Shown here piece after piece: positions 44,554 to 53,232 of a stretch of 64,000 nt of DNA. Each line of letters begins with the position of its first letter. Positions within the stretch are counted from its first letter, which is position 1. The stretch is from assembly GCA_033763335.1 (NCBI GenBank), contig JANRKU010000091.1, positions 1-64,000 on the forward strand. The letters are read 5' to 3'. Source of the DNA: GCA-2794515 sp033763335. Its GTDB lineage: Bacteria; Chloroflexota; Anaerolineae; Aggregatilineales; Phototrophicaceae. Position numbers and translations under genes: made by a program. The notes under the pieces were generated by a model, which saw only the letters and a program-made list of their open reading frames with translations, was not told the origin of the DNA and did no database searches.

Positions 44554-45060
44554 ATGCCCAGACCCACATCAAAAGCACAATTACTCCAACAAACTATCAA
44601 AAATTATGATGTACTACAAGCTGAACTGGCAAAATTATCTCCAGCAGAGATGATTGAATTTGGCATTGTTGGCGATTGGTCAGTAAAAGATGTTTTGGCG
44701 CATCTTTTTGCATGGCAACAAATGGTCGTCTCGTGGTATCGGATGGGCAAACGTGGCGAAAAATTTATTACCCCATCAGAAAAATACACATGGACACAAA
44801 TTCCAGCACTCAATCAAGAAATTTATGAAACATATCGTGACCACTCCCTCAATGATATTCAGCAAAAACTCTCTGCCTCACATCAAGAGACATTAGCCCT
44901 CATCGAAACGCTGACCGATGATGAATTATTCACCCCAAAAACCTATTCATGGACAAAATCAACCACACTAGGGTCGTATTTTACATCAGCGACCTGTAGC
45001 CATTATGATTGGGCATATAAAGAAATCCGACGTGGATTCAAAACCAAGAAAAAAGCCTAA
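44554..45060 (+). CDS. ClbS/DfsB family four-helix bundle protein
   Basis: 168 aa. ClbS/DfsB (DUF1706) signatures: KAQLLQQTIKNYDVLQAEL, GDWSVKDVLAHLFAWQQMVVSWY, and a late TSATCSHYDWAYKEIRR. ClbS is a cyclopropane hydrolase that detoxifies colibactin; DfsB is of the DinB-like fold. Here the substrate is unknown. The stop overlaps the convergent FHA gene by 4 bp. Confidence 0.88.
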   Translation: MPRPTSKAQLLQQTIKNYDVLQAELAKLSPAEMIEFGIVGDWSVKDVLAHLFAWQQMVVSWYRMGKRGEKFITPSEKYTWTQIPALNQEIYETYRDHSLNDIQQKLSASHQETLALIETLTDDELFTPKTYSWTKSTTLGSYFTSATCSHYDWAYKEIRRGFKTKKKA

Positions 45061-45635
45061 ACAAATCTGACATAAAATGTCAAATTTCCCATACGCAGTT
45101 TATCGCCATCACGGAGTTGATGGGCTTCGTATTTATCGAGTTTGTTCCCATTGAGCGATGTGCCATTGCTACTGCCCAAATCGCGGATACTAAGCCGTTT
45201 GCCAGAAAGCGTGATGGAAGCATGTCTGCGACTAATCCCCATACGATACCCACCGAATGGCAATAAATCAATTTCGGGGATAAATCCGCCTTCAGGGTCA
45301 TGTCTGCCAATGATATGTTCTTTTCCTTCGGTAGGTGTAAATTGTACTATCTGTGAAATGCCTTCAATTTCGAGGATAAGTGACATATTGGCATGAAATA
45401 GGGATGTGCTACCTTGTTGTGTCTCATCGCCATATTCATTTACTTTTACCGTGTCAGATAATTCCTCGACACTCATTGATTCAATTTTATTCACCAACCC
45501 TTCTGCAAGGGCATTCGTTTGATACGAAATAGCGATATTATTGAGTGATGCACCACAACGCTCACAAAAAATAATCCCAGCACGATTTACATGACCGCAT
45601 GTAATACATGGTGTCATTCCAGATGGTTGTGTCAT
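45057..45635 (-). CDS. Zinc-ribbon FHA-domain protein
   Basis: 192 aa. An N-terminal zinc ribbon (C10-x2-C13 ... C24-x2-C27) precedes a low-complexity linker and a C-terminal FHA domain (about 100-190) with IIGRHDPEGG, ISRRHASITL, DLGSSNGTSLNG and LRDGDKLRMGN. FHA domains bind phosphothreonine, so this is a likely reader of the Ser/Thr kinase at 21.5-24.6 kb. Start 45635 follows AGGTGG; upstream in-frame codons lack a site. Confidence 0.9.
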   Translation of the reverse strand: MTQPSGMTPCITCGHVNRAGIIFCERCGASLNNIAISYQTNALAEGLVNKIESMSVEELSDTVKVNEYGDETQQGSTSLFHANMSLILEIEGISQIVQFTPTEGKEHIIGRHDPEGGFIPEIDLLPFGGYRMGISRRHASITLSGKRLSIRDLGSSNGTSLNGNKLDKYEAHQLRDGDKLRMGNLTFYVRFV

Positions 45636-45811
45636 AATTTCAAACCCACCTACTCTGTTATCTAAAGTTATATTTAGGTTAGCAATTTTGTTAGAAATTG
45701 GCAAGTCTATTCATCAAACCTTTAAGATATTTCTCAAAACGCCTCTGTAATTTTTGCGCTAAATCCACCAAGATAAACATCAAAATAAGTGTTGCTAACC
45801 GAAAAGGGTTG

Positions 45812-46648
45812 ATGATGTATCCATTATATGATTTTGGCGGGTCTGGAGATATTTTGCATGTCGCCCTTGCCAACGGGTTTCCACCACAAACATACGCCCC
45901 CATGCTCACGCCATTCATCTCAGGCTATCATGTGGTCAATCTCATGCCTCGCGCCTTATGGGATGATGCACCCGTCCCAGAAAAATTGGTCAGTTGGAAA
46001 GATATGGTAGCAGGTGATTTACATGCTGGCATTGTTGAGCAAAATTGGCAAAACATTGTCGCCATTGGGCATAGTTTTGGGGGTATTGCCACAATGCTCA
46101 CCGCCATTAAAGACCCCAAACGCTTTAAGGCGGTGGTGCTATTAGACCCGACCATCCTCCCCCGCCCCTATATGAAGGCGCTCCAAGCCTCGCGCTTACT
46201 CGGCAGAAAAGCCAGTAGTGGCTTGGCAGAACGCGCAGAAAAACGCAAAATCGCGTTTGATAGTGTGGATGTCGCCTATGATTATTTTAAGGGGAAAAAA
46301 TTATTTGCCGATTGGGATGATGCCGCCCTACGTGGATATGCCCAAAGCATGAAACCCGCGCCCGATGGGGGGGTAACATTGGCTTGGAAGCGGGAATGGG
46401 AAGCCTATTATTTCCGTACATTGTATGCGGGGACATGGGGTGATTTGCCAAAATTACGCGGAAAAATGCCATTGTTGATGGTTCGCGGTGGCACAAGCGA
46501 TACCCTATTCCCACAAGTCGCCAAATCAATACAAAAAATATTGCCAGATATGACCTATCACGAAGTTGAAGGGCATGGGCATTTATTCCCACAGAGCGCC
46601 CCACAAGAAACATCCGAAATCATCCAAAAATGGTTGGCAGGGCTATAA
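45812..46648 (+). CDS. Alpha/beta hydrolase
   Basis: 278 aa. Nucleophile elbow GHSFGG, oxyanion HG-type region FPPQTYAPM, LLDPTILPRP, and final His in EGHGHLFP. Serine esterase/lipase-type; the nearest recognisable group is the AB-hydrolase-1 superfamily. Substrate unknown. Start at 45812 or 45815 follows AAGGG. A long upstream extension of the frame overlaps the FHA start region and is unsupported. Confidence 0.85.
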   Translation: MMYPLYDFGGSGDILHVALANGFPPQTYAPMLTPFISGYHVVNLMPRALWDDAPVPEKLVSWKDMVAGDLHAGIVEQNWQNIVAIGHSFGGIATMLTAIKDPKRFKAVVLLDPTILPRPYMKALQASRLLGRKASSGLAERAEKRKIAFDSVDVAYDYFKGKKLFADWDDAALRGYAQSMKPAPDGGVTLAWKREWEAYYFRTLYAGTWGDLPKLRGKMPLLMVRGGTSDTLFPQVAKSIQKILPDMTYHEVEGHGHLFPQSAPQETSEIIQKWLAGL

Positions 46649-46651
46649 ATT

Positions 46652-46683
46652 AAAATGGGCGCACCTTATGATGCGCCCATTTT
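46652..46683. terminator. Bidirectional terminator
   Basis: Arms AAAATGGGCGCA (46652-46663) and TGCGCCCATTTT (46672-46683), perfect 12-bp stem, between convergent stops 46648 and 46705. A/T flanks give a U tract in both directions. Confidence 0.8.
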
Positions 46684-46704
46684 GCGATTTGACTATGAAA
46701 ACAA

Positions 46705-48705
46705 TTATGCTGTTGCCCGTGCTTTGCGCCAGCGCAGATATTCTGGATAGAGGAGCAATGAGATTAGCCCATTCAGCACAACAATAATGGTACTACCTTC
46801 ATGCGCTAATATCCCTAATGTCAACGGTAGCGAGACGAAGAATGCCCCCAATATCAATATCACAACAACACTTATTGAAAAGATGATATTTTGCCATACC
46901 ACACGCCGTGCCTTTTTACTGATGGCGATGGATTGCGCGATGAGTTCTAATTTATCGCCCATCAACACAATATCCGCCGTTTCGAGTGCCACATCAGACC
47001 CCGCCGCCCCCATCGCAATCCCGATTTCTGCCAATGCGAGTGCTGGCGCATCATTTACACCATCACCGACCATCGCCACAGCACCCACTTCGGATTGCAA
47101 TTTCTTGAGAGCTGTCACTTTGTCCTCTGGCATCAAATCGGCATGAATACGGGTAATACCCACTTGTTTGGCGATATTTTGTGCCACCCGTTCATTATCC
47201 CCTGTGAACATAGCGACCTCAATGCCTTTTGATTGCAAATCTGCGACAACTGCTTTCGATTCTGGGCGTAATTGGTCGGCTAAGGCAATAATACCCATCC
47301 AATCACAGTCGCTATTTACCTCACCTTGTCCTTCACGTATAACACCAATGACAGTTTTGCCTTGTGCTTCAAGAATAGCATGTGATTCCGCTAATTTAGG
47401 TGGCATGGGTGCTACTTTGAGCAAATAAGAAATGCTCCCCAAATGAACCTGCTTTCCATCCATCTTAGAAACAATCCCCTGCCCTGCGATGGATTCAAAT
47501 TCTTCTACTGCTGATATAGTCATATTGCGCCGTTTAGCATAGGCAACGATGGATTTAGCGAGTGGATGCTCAGACCGATTTTCAACTGATGCCGCCACAG
47601 TGAGCAATTCATCTTCGCCCAAATTACAACATGAAACCACATCTGTCACATCGGGTTTGCCACTGGTGAGTGTTCCCGTTTTATCAAATGCTATGGCTTT
47701 AATTACCGCCAGCTGTTCCAGATACGCCCCTCCTTTGAATAAAATTCCCGCCCGTGCTGCCGATGCGATGGCAGAAATAAACGACGCTGGCACACTAATC
47801 ACCAATGCACATGGGCTGGCGACGGTCAGGAGTACCATAGCCCGATAAAAATTCTCGGTGAATGGCACATTGAAAAATAATGGCGGAATAATGATGAACA
47901 ACGCCACCGATGCAATGATGAAGAAGGCGTATTTTTCCTCAAATTTTTCCAAAAATGCCGCCGTCGGTGCTTTGGCATCTTGGGCTTCTTCGACCATTTT
48001 AATAATTCGTGCCAATGTATTTTGCCCTGCGGGATGGGTCGCTTCTACATCCAATGTGCCTTGTTTATTCAACGTCCCCGCAAACACAGTATCACCAATC
48101 TCTTTTTCGACGGGCATAGATTCGCCCGTAATCGGTGATTGGTCAATGGCAGAACGCCCTGCCACAATCACACCATCCACAGGGATACGTTCACCAGGGA
48201 CGATGAGGACAACATCACCAACCGCAATTTCGTTAAATTTGACAACCACCGTTTGGTCACCACGCTTGATGGTCGCCGTCTCTGGATACAGCTTAAATAG
48301 GCTCTTAATCGCATTGCGACTACGCCCAATGGCATATTCTTGCAAGGCATGACTCAATGTGAAAAGAAATAACAACACAGCGCCTTCATGCCATTCACCA
48401 ATAATCGCCGCGCCAAATGCCGCTACTATCATCAAAAAATCCACATCAAATTTGCGGTTCTTGATAATATTCTCTAAGCCATGTATCGTTCCAAACACCC
48501 CACCTGTAAAATACGCGATAAGTCCAAATAACATATCAAGCCAAGAAGGGGTATTTAGTGCATCTCCAAGATACCCAAATAACACCATAAGACCCGTAAT
48601 AGCCACAAAACGCGGTTCTAGCCATTCATGTGATAACCATTTAGGCTGTGTTTTAGTTATTTCTTGAGTCGTCATGGGGGGTTGTGCTTGTGTAGTTGAG
48701 ACCAT
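46705..48705 (-). CDS. P1B-4-type heavy-metal-translocating ATPase
   Basis: 666 aa, exporter of Co, Fe, Ni or Zn. The intramembrane motif is SPCALVIS (not CPC) and the last helix has HEGSTIIVVLNGL; together these define the P1B-4 group (CoaT/CtpD/PfeT). No N-terminal metal-binding domain, as usual for the group. Other P-type motifs: TGES, DKTGTLT (phosphorylated Asp), HPLA, GDGVNDAPAL. About eight transmembrane helices. Promoter and inverted repeat upstream at 48717-48766 suggest metal control. Start 48705 follows AGAGGTG. Confidence 0.92.
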   Translation of the reverse strand: MVSTTQAQPPMTTQEITKTQPKWLSHEWLEPRFVAITGLMVLFGYLGDALNTPSWLDMLFGLIAYFTGGVFGTIHGLENIIKNRKFDVDFLMIVAAFGAAIIGEWHEGAVLLFLFTLSHALQEYAIGRSRNAIKSLFKLYPETATIKRGDQTVVVKFNEIAVGDVVLIVPGERIPVDGVIVAGRSAIDQSPITGESMPVEKEIGDTVFAGTLNKQGTLDVEATHPAGQNTLARIIKMVEEAQDAKAPTAAFLEKFEEKYAFFIIASVALFIIIPPLFFNVPFTENFYRAMVLLTVASPCALVISVPASFISAIASAARAGILFKGGAYLEQLAVIKAIAFDKTGTLTSGKPDVTDVVSCCNLGEDELLTVAASVENRSEHPLAKSIVAYAKRRNMTISAVEEFESIAGQGIVSKMDGKQVHLGSISYLLKVAPMPPKLAESHAILEAQGKTVIGVIREGQGEVNSDCDWMGIIALADQLRPESKAVVADLQSKGIEVAMFTGDNERVAQNIAKQVGITRIHADLMPEDKVTALKKLQSEVGAVAMVGDGVNDAPALALAEIGIAMGAAGSDVALETADIVLMGDKLELIAQSIAISKKARRVVWQNIIFSISVVVILILGAFFVSLPLTLGILAHEGSTIIVVLNGLISLLLYPEYLRWRKARATA

Positions 48706-48716
48706 GTATCACCTCT

Positions 48717-48766
48717 GGTTAAAATTATCTTCTTTTTATGTATAATCCAATTTTAACCTAAGTAAA
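48717..48766 (-). promoter_or_regulatory. Promoter with inverted repeat for the P1B-4 ATPase
   Basis: Minus strand TTTACT (48761-48766), 16-bp spacer, TATACA (48739-48744). A perfect 10-bp inverted repeat, GGTTAAAATT at 48717-48726 and AATTTTAACC at 48749-48758, brackets the -10. The left part reads TTAGGTTA on the minus strand, a DtxR/IdeR-type half-site. Confidence 0.5.
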
Positions 48767-48816
48767 AATAATGTGCAATAACCATTTATCACCTAATTGG
48801 GGTGTCAATTGTATAA

Positions 48817-48841
48817 AAAGAGCGCATCGTGTGCGCTCTTT
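48817..48841 (-). terminator. Hairpin after the DUF4276 gene
   Basis: AAAGAGCGCA (48817-48826) and TGCGCTCTTT (48832-48841), 5-nt loop, 34 nt past the DUF4276 stop. Flanking A/T on both sides would allow intrinsic termination. Confidence 0.65.
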
Positions 48842-48875
48842 AGAGAAAATACTGGTATATAGATAGTGGATATAT

Positions 48876-49535
48876 TTAAGGCGATATTCCCAATAATTCA
48901 AGTTGTGTGAGCCATTCATGAAAATGACGACATTCTGCTCTAATTTGTTGAAGCGGGATTTTCTCAACAATTTGGACAAACTCATTACCCTTCCCGTAAC
49001 GCGGATATAAGTCATAAATACGATGCGACGGGGGATTATCTAAATTAATTTCTTCTGGGGTCTTACCACTTCTGATATTTCGAACTTGATTAACAGGTAT
49101 GTCTAAGTAATCTGCGATGATATGAGGTGCTGTAAATAATAAGGCTTCAAGTTCATGTAATGAGAAATAAGGCAAAAATCTTTTTTGATTAATATCATCC
49201 CGAATGGCTTTTTCCAAAAATGCAATTCGCTCATAGGCTGTGCCATGAGGCATTTGTGAATATTTTGGAAAATCTTGTGTATCTCGAATACCATAAAAAT
49301 CTATCATCGTCGTTACACAAACAGCATTTTTATCCTTGAGGAGTAATCCAACCTCTTTTTTCACTTTAGGGTATTTTACATCTCCCCCACGATATTTTTG
49401 CCCAGATTTTGTGCGTTTGGTCATTAAAATAATCGGTGTGATATGGAGTTGATATTGTTGCAAGTGAGGCGCGATAACATCATTTATAAAGGTTTCTTCT
49501 GTTTGACCTTCAACGAGGATATTGATAAATCTCAT
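48876..49535 (-). CDS. DUF4276 (TOPRIM-like) protein
   Basis: 219 aa. Opens with a Glu-rich catalytic motif NILVEGQTEETFI, then TTMIDFYGI and SLHELEALLF, the DUF4276 signatures that match a TOPRIM-like nuclease fold. DUF4276 genes are commonly found next to an AAA ATPase in defence loci. Its ATG overlaps the ATPase stop (ATGA) and a terminator follows, so the pair forms a closed two-gene operon. Predicted nuclease effector; target unknown. Confidence 0.8.
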   Translation of the reverse strand: MRFINILVEGQTEETFINDVIAPHLQQYQLHITPIILMTKRTKSGQKYRGGDVKYPKVKKEVGLLLKDKNAVCVTTMIDFYGIRDTQDFPKYSQMPHGTAYERIAFLEKAIRDDINQKRFLPYFSLHELEALLFTAPHIIADYLDIPVNQVRNIRSGKTPEEINLDNPPSHRIYDLYPRYGKGNEFVQIVEKIPLQQIRAECRHFHEWLTQLELLGISP

Positions 49536-50659
49536 TGCGTTGCCTTACCTTTTGGTCTGCCACCAATGACATTTTTCTCCCATAAATCACCAATACCATA
49601 ATCTTCTAGCCATCCTTCTAATGAGGCGGTATCTAGTCTTTTAAATACAGATTGCTTATCTTGTCGCTCAACGACAATCACATCTTCAGCCTCAAATTGG
49701 TTAACCAATGTCACGGATTGAGTTGCGATAATCACTTGCGAATCAATAGAGGCTTTTCGCAATAAACTAGCAAGCAGGGTTATAGCAAAGGGGTGCAATC
49801 CCAATTCTGGCTCATCAATGATAATAAGTGGTGGCAAATTGGGTTGTAAGAGCAATGTCACCAAGCAGATAAAGCGTAATGTGCCATCAGATAAATAATG
49901 GGCGTTAAAATAGCTATCTGTTTCGTTATCGCGCCACTCAAGACGAATCTTTTCTGGATTGAGTGCCGATGGTTGTAACTGAAAATCACCAAAAAATGGG
50001 GCAACTTGTTGCACAGTACGGACAATTTTTTGATAGGAATCGGGCGACATCTGCTGAAGGCGATATAAAAACGCCGCTAGATTGCTTCCATCTTCACGGA
50101 ATTGACGATTATCGTCTATATCCACAGGTTGCTTAAGTTTGGCTGTCTCACTCGTATCATGAAAATGATACACACGCCATTCTTGGATTGTTTTAGCCAC
50201 ATAATCTACAATAGGTATATCCCATTCTTCTATAACCTCAAAGATTTTTGCTTCTTTATGACCTTCTCCGAGTAAATAGTTTTTGGGTCTATCATACTTA
50301 TCAACTCTTCGATAACCAGCTTCTTCGTCAGCAAAAATTAATGAGTCATCAATAGATGGAATTAGTTCGATTTGATAGTTATTCTCATGATGAGCATGTC
50401 CGAAATAAAATTCCCCGCGGATTGCATCTGTCGTTTTGCGTCCACCATATAAAAAATAATCAGCACCACGCGCACCTGTGTAGACTTGTAACCTTCCCTC
50501 AATAATTTCACGCAACAACTTAAACAAGCTCACAAAATTACTCTTACCTGCCCCATTTGCACCAATGAATACATTGAGGTCACGCAGTTCTATCTCCGCT
50601 TCACGGATAGACTTAAATCCTTTAATCACAATTTTATTCAATTGGCGTGGGTCTGACAT
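49532..50659 (-). CDS. AAA_21/ABC-type ATPase (defence-associated)
   Basis: 375 aa with the OLD/RecF-like ABC ATPase core: Walker A GANGAGKS (33-40), D-loop region HYLSDGTLRFICL (signature-like), Walker B LIIIDEPELGLHP and sensor ATQS. It lacks a fused TOPRIM domain; the downstream DUF4276 gene probably supplies it, as in split OLD-type and PARIS-like systems. GG ribosome site follows the MFS terminator. Genes of this type sense phage and activate a partner nuclease; this is inference from architecture. Confidence 0.88.
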   Translation of the reverse strand: MSDPRQLNKIVIKGFKSIREAEIELRDLNVFIGANGAGKSNFVSLFKLLREIIEGRLQVYTGARGADYFLYGGRKTTDAIRGEFYFGHAHHENNYQIELIPSIDDSLIFADEEAGYRRVDKYDRPKNYLLGEGHKEAKIFEVIEEWDIPIVDYVAKTIQEWRVYHFHDTSETAKLKQPVDIDDNRQFREDGSNLAAFLYRLQQMSPDSYQKIVRTVQQVAPFFGDFQLQPSALNPEKIRLEWRDNETDSYFNAHYLSDGTLRFICLVTLLLQPNLPPLIIIDEPELGLHPFAITLLASLLRKASIDSQVIIATQSVTLVNQFEAEDVIVVERQDKQSVFKRLDTASLEGWLEDYGIGDLWEKNVIGGRPKGKATQ

Positions 50660-50673
50660 AAATTATCCTTCAT

Positions 50674-50709
50674 AAAAAATATGCAGTGATGCAAAATAGC
50701 ACCACTGCA
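50674..50709 (-). terminator. Terminator of the MFS gene
   Basis: Minus-strand stem from 50699-50709 and 50682-50692 (one G-U type pair), 6-nt loop, then a T-rich tract. It separates the MFS gene (stop 50735) from the ATPase gene. Confidence 0.75.
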
Positions 50710-50734
50710 CATAGTTTACCCCACTATAAAATTT

Positions 50735-51985
50735 TCATCCAATCAATTCAGGTGCTATGGTCTGCCCATTTTGATGATTTACTGTTCGCGCATAAAGTAC
50801 CGCGATGGGCATGAGGATGATTGCCCCACATGCCAATGCAATCCGCACACCCAATTGTTGCCCAATCAGCCCCACTGTTGGACCCGCGCCAATTTGACCA
50901 ATGGCATCAGTTTGCGAAATCATGCTCAACACGGTGGCACGACTACCCGATTCCAAGCCCTGATTTGCCCATGCTTGTTGAAGTGGATGAATGAGTCCGC
51001 GCAACACACCCAGCGTCCAAAAAGCCACCATCGCCAAAACAAAATTTTCGGCAAAGGCGAATATCAAAATGCCCCCCATCATGCCGATATTAATCACAGA
51101 GAGCGCACGGGCAATTTTATAGCCACTTTGGGTATCAATCCGCTTGCGAATGACCTTTGTCACCGCCAAAAATAAGAATGATGACACAAGGCTAATCACA
51201 CCAAACCACAACACAAGGTTAAAGTTGGCGACTTGGGGCAGATTAAAATTACTGACCACATGCAATTGCCATAGGCGGTCAAAACCCTCGCTATATGCAC
51301 CGAATAAAAAGGTGACACCGACCAACATCACCAATACAGGGCGGGTACGAATCGCTTTTAGCCCTGCGGTGAAGGTGCGCCCCATATCCCGAAAGGTCTC
51401 ACGTTCTTCTTTAGGGGTGGGAGAAAAGCCATTTTCGGGCATATATAGCATCAAAAATATGCCTAATCCAATGAGGGTTAACCCACCAATCAGCATCGAG
51501 AGGGGCATACTTTGGGTGGCGATAAGGACTGCTATCACCGTACCAATAATCCCCGCCATATTGCCGACTTGTGCCGCCCGTAGATAAGCATCACCAGCGC
51601 GTTTTTCGCCGATTTCATCCGCCAGCCATGCACTTGTCGCGCCACTGAGGAAGGTATAACCAATCCCCGCCACAAATTGTGTGATGAGGACAATTTCAAA
51701 GGTGGTGGTGAGCGCCAAGCATGAATAACTCACGCCGAGCGTTAATGCCCCTAATATCACCGACAACCGCCGACTATACACATCAGCGACCACGCCTGTG
51801 GGGACTTCAAACAAAAATGCGCCGACTTCCAGCGCCGTACCGACTAAAACCAGTTGCAACGGGTCAAATCCGAGCAACGCCAAATGCACCATCGCCACCA
51901 ACCAAATGAGTTGTAACCCAAAGGAGGTGAAAAACTCGAATATCATATAGAGGCGATACGCATCCATTTTTTTTACAGAGAGCAT
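50735..51985 (-). CDS. MFS transporter
   Basis: 416 aa with 12 predicted helices. Family features: WLVAMVHLALLGFDPLQLVLVG, GAFLFEVPTGVVADVYSRR (motif A-like), GATSAWLADEIGEKRAGDAY, and a central charged loop (PENGFSPTPKEERETFRDMGR). Resembles multidrug or metabolite exporters; substrate unknown. Start 51985 (MLSVKKMDAY) follows AAGGG; six upstream codons are probably not translated. A dispersed palindrome lies just upstream (52014). Confidence 0.88.
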   Translation of the reverse strand: MLSVKKMDAYRLYMIFEFFTSFGLQLIWLVAMVHLALLGFDPLQLVLVGTALEVGAFLFEVPTGVVADVYSRRLSVILGALTLGVSYSCLALTTTFEIVLITQFVAGIGYTFLSGATSAWLADEIGEKRAGDAYLRAAQVGNMAGIIGTVIAVLIATQSMPLSMLIGGLTLIGLGIFLMLYMPENGFSPTPKEERETFRDMGRTFTAGLKAIRTRPVLVMLVGVTFLFGAYSEGFDRLWQLHVVSNFNLPQVANFNLVLWFGVISLVSSFLFLAVTKVIRKRIDTQSGYKIARALSVINIGMMGGILIFAFAENFVLAMVAFWTLGVLRGLIHPLQQAWANQGLESGSRATVLSMISQTDAIGQIGAGPTVGLIGQQLGVRIALACGAIILMPIAVLYARTVNHQNGQTIAPELIG

Positions 51986-52013
51986 AGTTGTGTTTCCCTT
52001 CAATTTTTTGTAG

Positions 52014-52033
52014 GGACATGATATATCATGTCC
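52014..52033. repeat. 20-bp perfect palindrome
   Basis: GGACATGATA (52014-52023) mirrored by TATCATGTCC (52024-52033), preceded by TAG. It is upstream of the MFS start. The 52034-52223 remainder of the gap holds no supported gene. Confidence 0.8.
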
Positions 52034-52223
52034 GAATGATTTTTATGCAACAGTCAGGAAGGGGGCTGACTGGAAATTTCGTTTATGACAAAATTTTCTC
52101 AGCCATGCCTGCGGAGACAATGAGGGATGATAGTGTTGAGATTGACATAGCTTATTTTCCTTTGGTTGATATTAGGTCACTATGGGTCATTATAGCCGAT
52201 AAGATAGCAGATGGCAAGTATTT

Positions 52224-53033
52224 TTAATTTTTTGATAGGCGGGCAATGCGAAAACCAACAACATCGTTCCAGTTATATTGGTCGGCACTGCTCCGATTGA
52301 CGGCGCGGAAAATGACTGCTTTGGTGCTACCCCACGAGCCACCCCGTAACACGCGAACACCTATTTCTAACACGTCATCTGTGCCTGTCTCGTAAGCTGT
52401 TTTGCACCATTCCCAAACATTGCCCGCCATATCCACGACACTAAACGGGCTATCACCTTTGCCTTCATATTGGCGCACAGGGGTGGTTTGTTCGCTATTA
52501 TGTGGTTTTACACTGTTATTGCATAAATTCCCATCCCAATCATTCCCCCACGGATAAATAAGTCTATTATTACCTTGGGCGGCGCGTTGCCATTGTTGTT
52601 CGGTGGGGAGCATAATTTTTTCGCCAGTGGTTTCGCTCAACCAATTGCAAAATGCGACTGTTTCATACCACGACACGCCCACAACAGGATGTTCGGCACC
52701 GTTCCATGTAGAATCATCCCAAAAACGGGGTTTTGTCCATGCCTTGCCTGTACCCCAACCTCTTTCGTAAACCCAACCGTCTAACTTAGAACGCCAGCCA
52801 TCATCTGTCCACCAACGTTTTTCATCATATCCACCCGCATCTATAAACAATTTGAATTGGGCATTGGTGATAGGGTATTTCGCCATTTCAAAAGCAGGGA
52901 TAGTATAGGTAGTATCTTGCTTGAGATAACTCTTTTTTTTACTGAGATCATCAGCAATGAGTGTCACTGTGCCTTCTGGGATGGGTATCCATGCAAATGG
53001 TTGGGGTAAAATATCGTTACTAGTCGGTTTCAT
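52224..53033 (-). CDS. SUMF1/FGE-like C-type-lectin-fold protein, copy 1
   Basis: 269 aa. Sulfatase-modifying-factor fold: PFAWIPIPEG start, FEMAKYPITNAQFKLFIDAGG, GAEHPVVGVSWYETVAFCNWLSE, LPTEQQWQRAAQG, GNVWEWC and RVLRGGSW...FRAVNR...VGFRIAR. Many such proteins are not sulfatase activators but ligand-binding lectin-fold proteins. It is 42 percent identical to copy 2 in the last 31 residues before FRIAR but about 88 percent before that, so its C-terminal face has diversified. It is the distal gene of a duplicated unit. Confidence 0.88.
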   Translation of the reverse strand: MKPTSNDILPQPFAWIPIPEGTVTLIADDLSKKKSYLKQDTTYTIPAFEMAKYPITNAQFKLFIDAGGYDEKRWWTDDGWRSKLDGWVYERGWGTGKAWTKPRFWDDSTWNGAEHPVVGVSWYETVAFCNWLSETTGEKIMLPTEQQWQRAAQGNNRLIYPWGNDWDGNLCNNSVKPHNSEQTTPVRQYEGKGDSPFSVVDMAGNVWEWCKTAYETGTDDVLEIGVRVLRGGSWGSTKAVIFRAVNRSSADQYNWNDVVGFRIARLSKN

Positions 53034-53052
53034 GATAGCTCCTTATTAAAAT

Positions 53053-53232
53053 TCAATCCACAATAAATAATTTTGCCCCGTCTACTGTGGATGAGCGATG
53101 TGGCTCTGCACCATCTGCCACTTGATAACTCATCCCTGCTGTGAGGACAAAAATGCGTCCATCAGCCAATTCTGTCTCTAGGCGACCTTCCAAACATAAT
53201 AAAATATGCCCTTTTTCGCACCAATGGTCAGC
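53053..53232 (-). pseudogene. Truncated DHCW-motif cupin (duplication remnant)
   Basis: Encodes the last ~60 residues of the 54054 cupin (from ADHWCEKGH to KLFIVD) with only a few silent or conservative changes, joined at 53231 to the end of SUMF1 copy 2. The first half, including the start, is missing. A TTG at 53244 is the only possible start. Expressed product is unlikely. Confidence 0.85.

Noticed and set aside
46705..48705. Copper/cadmium CPx-type ATPase
   Set aside because: The membrane motif is SPC rather than CPC, and the C-terminal HEGST motif fits P1B-4 instead.
51988..52227. 79-codon frame between the MFS and SUMF1 genes
   Set aside because: Begins inside the MFS start region, spans the 52014 palindrome, and shows no recognisable domain or ribosome site.
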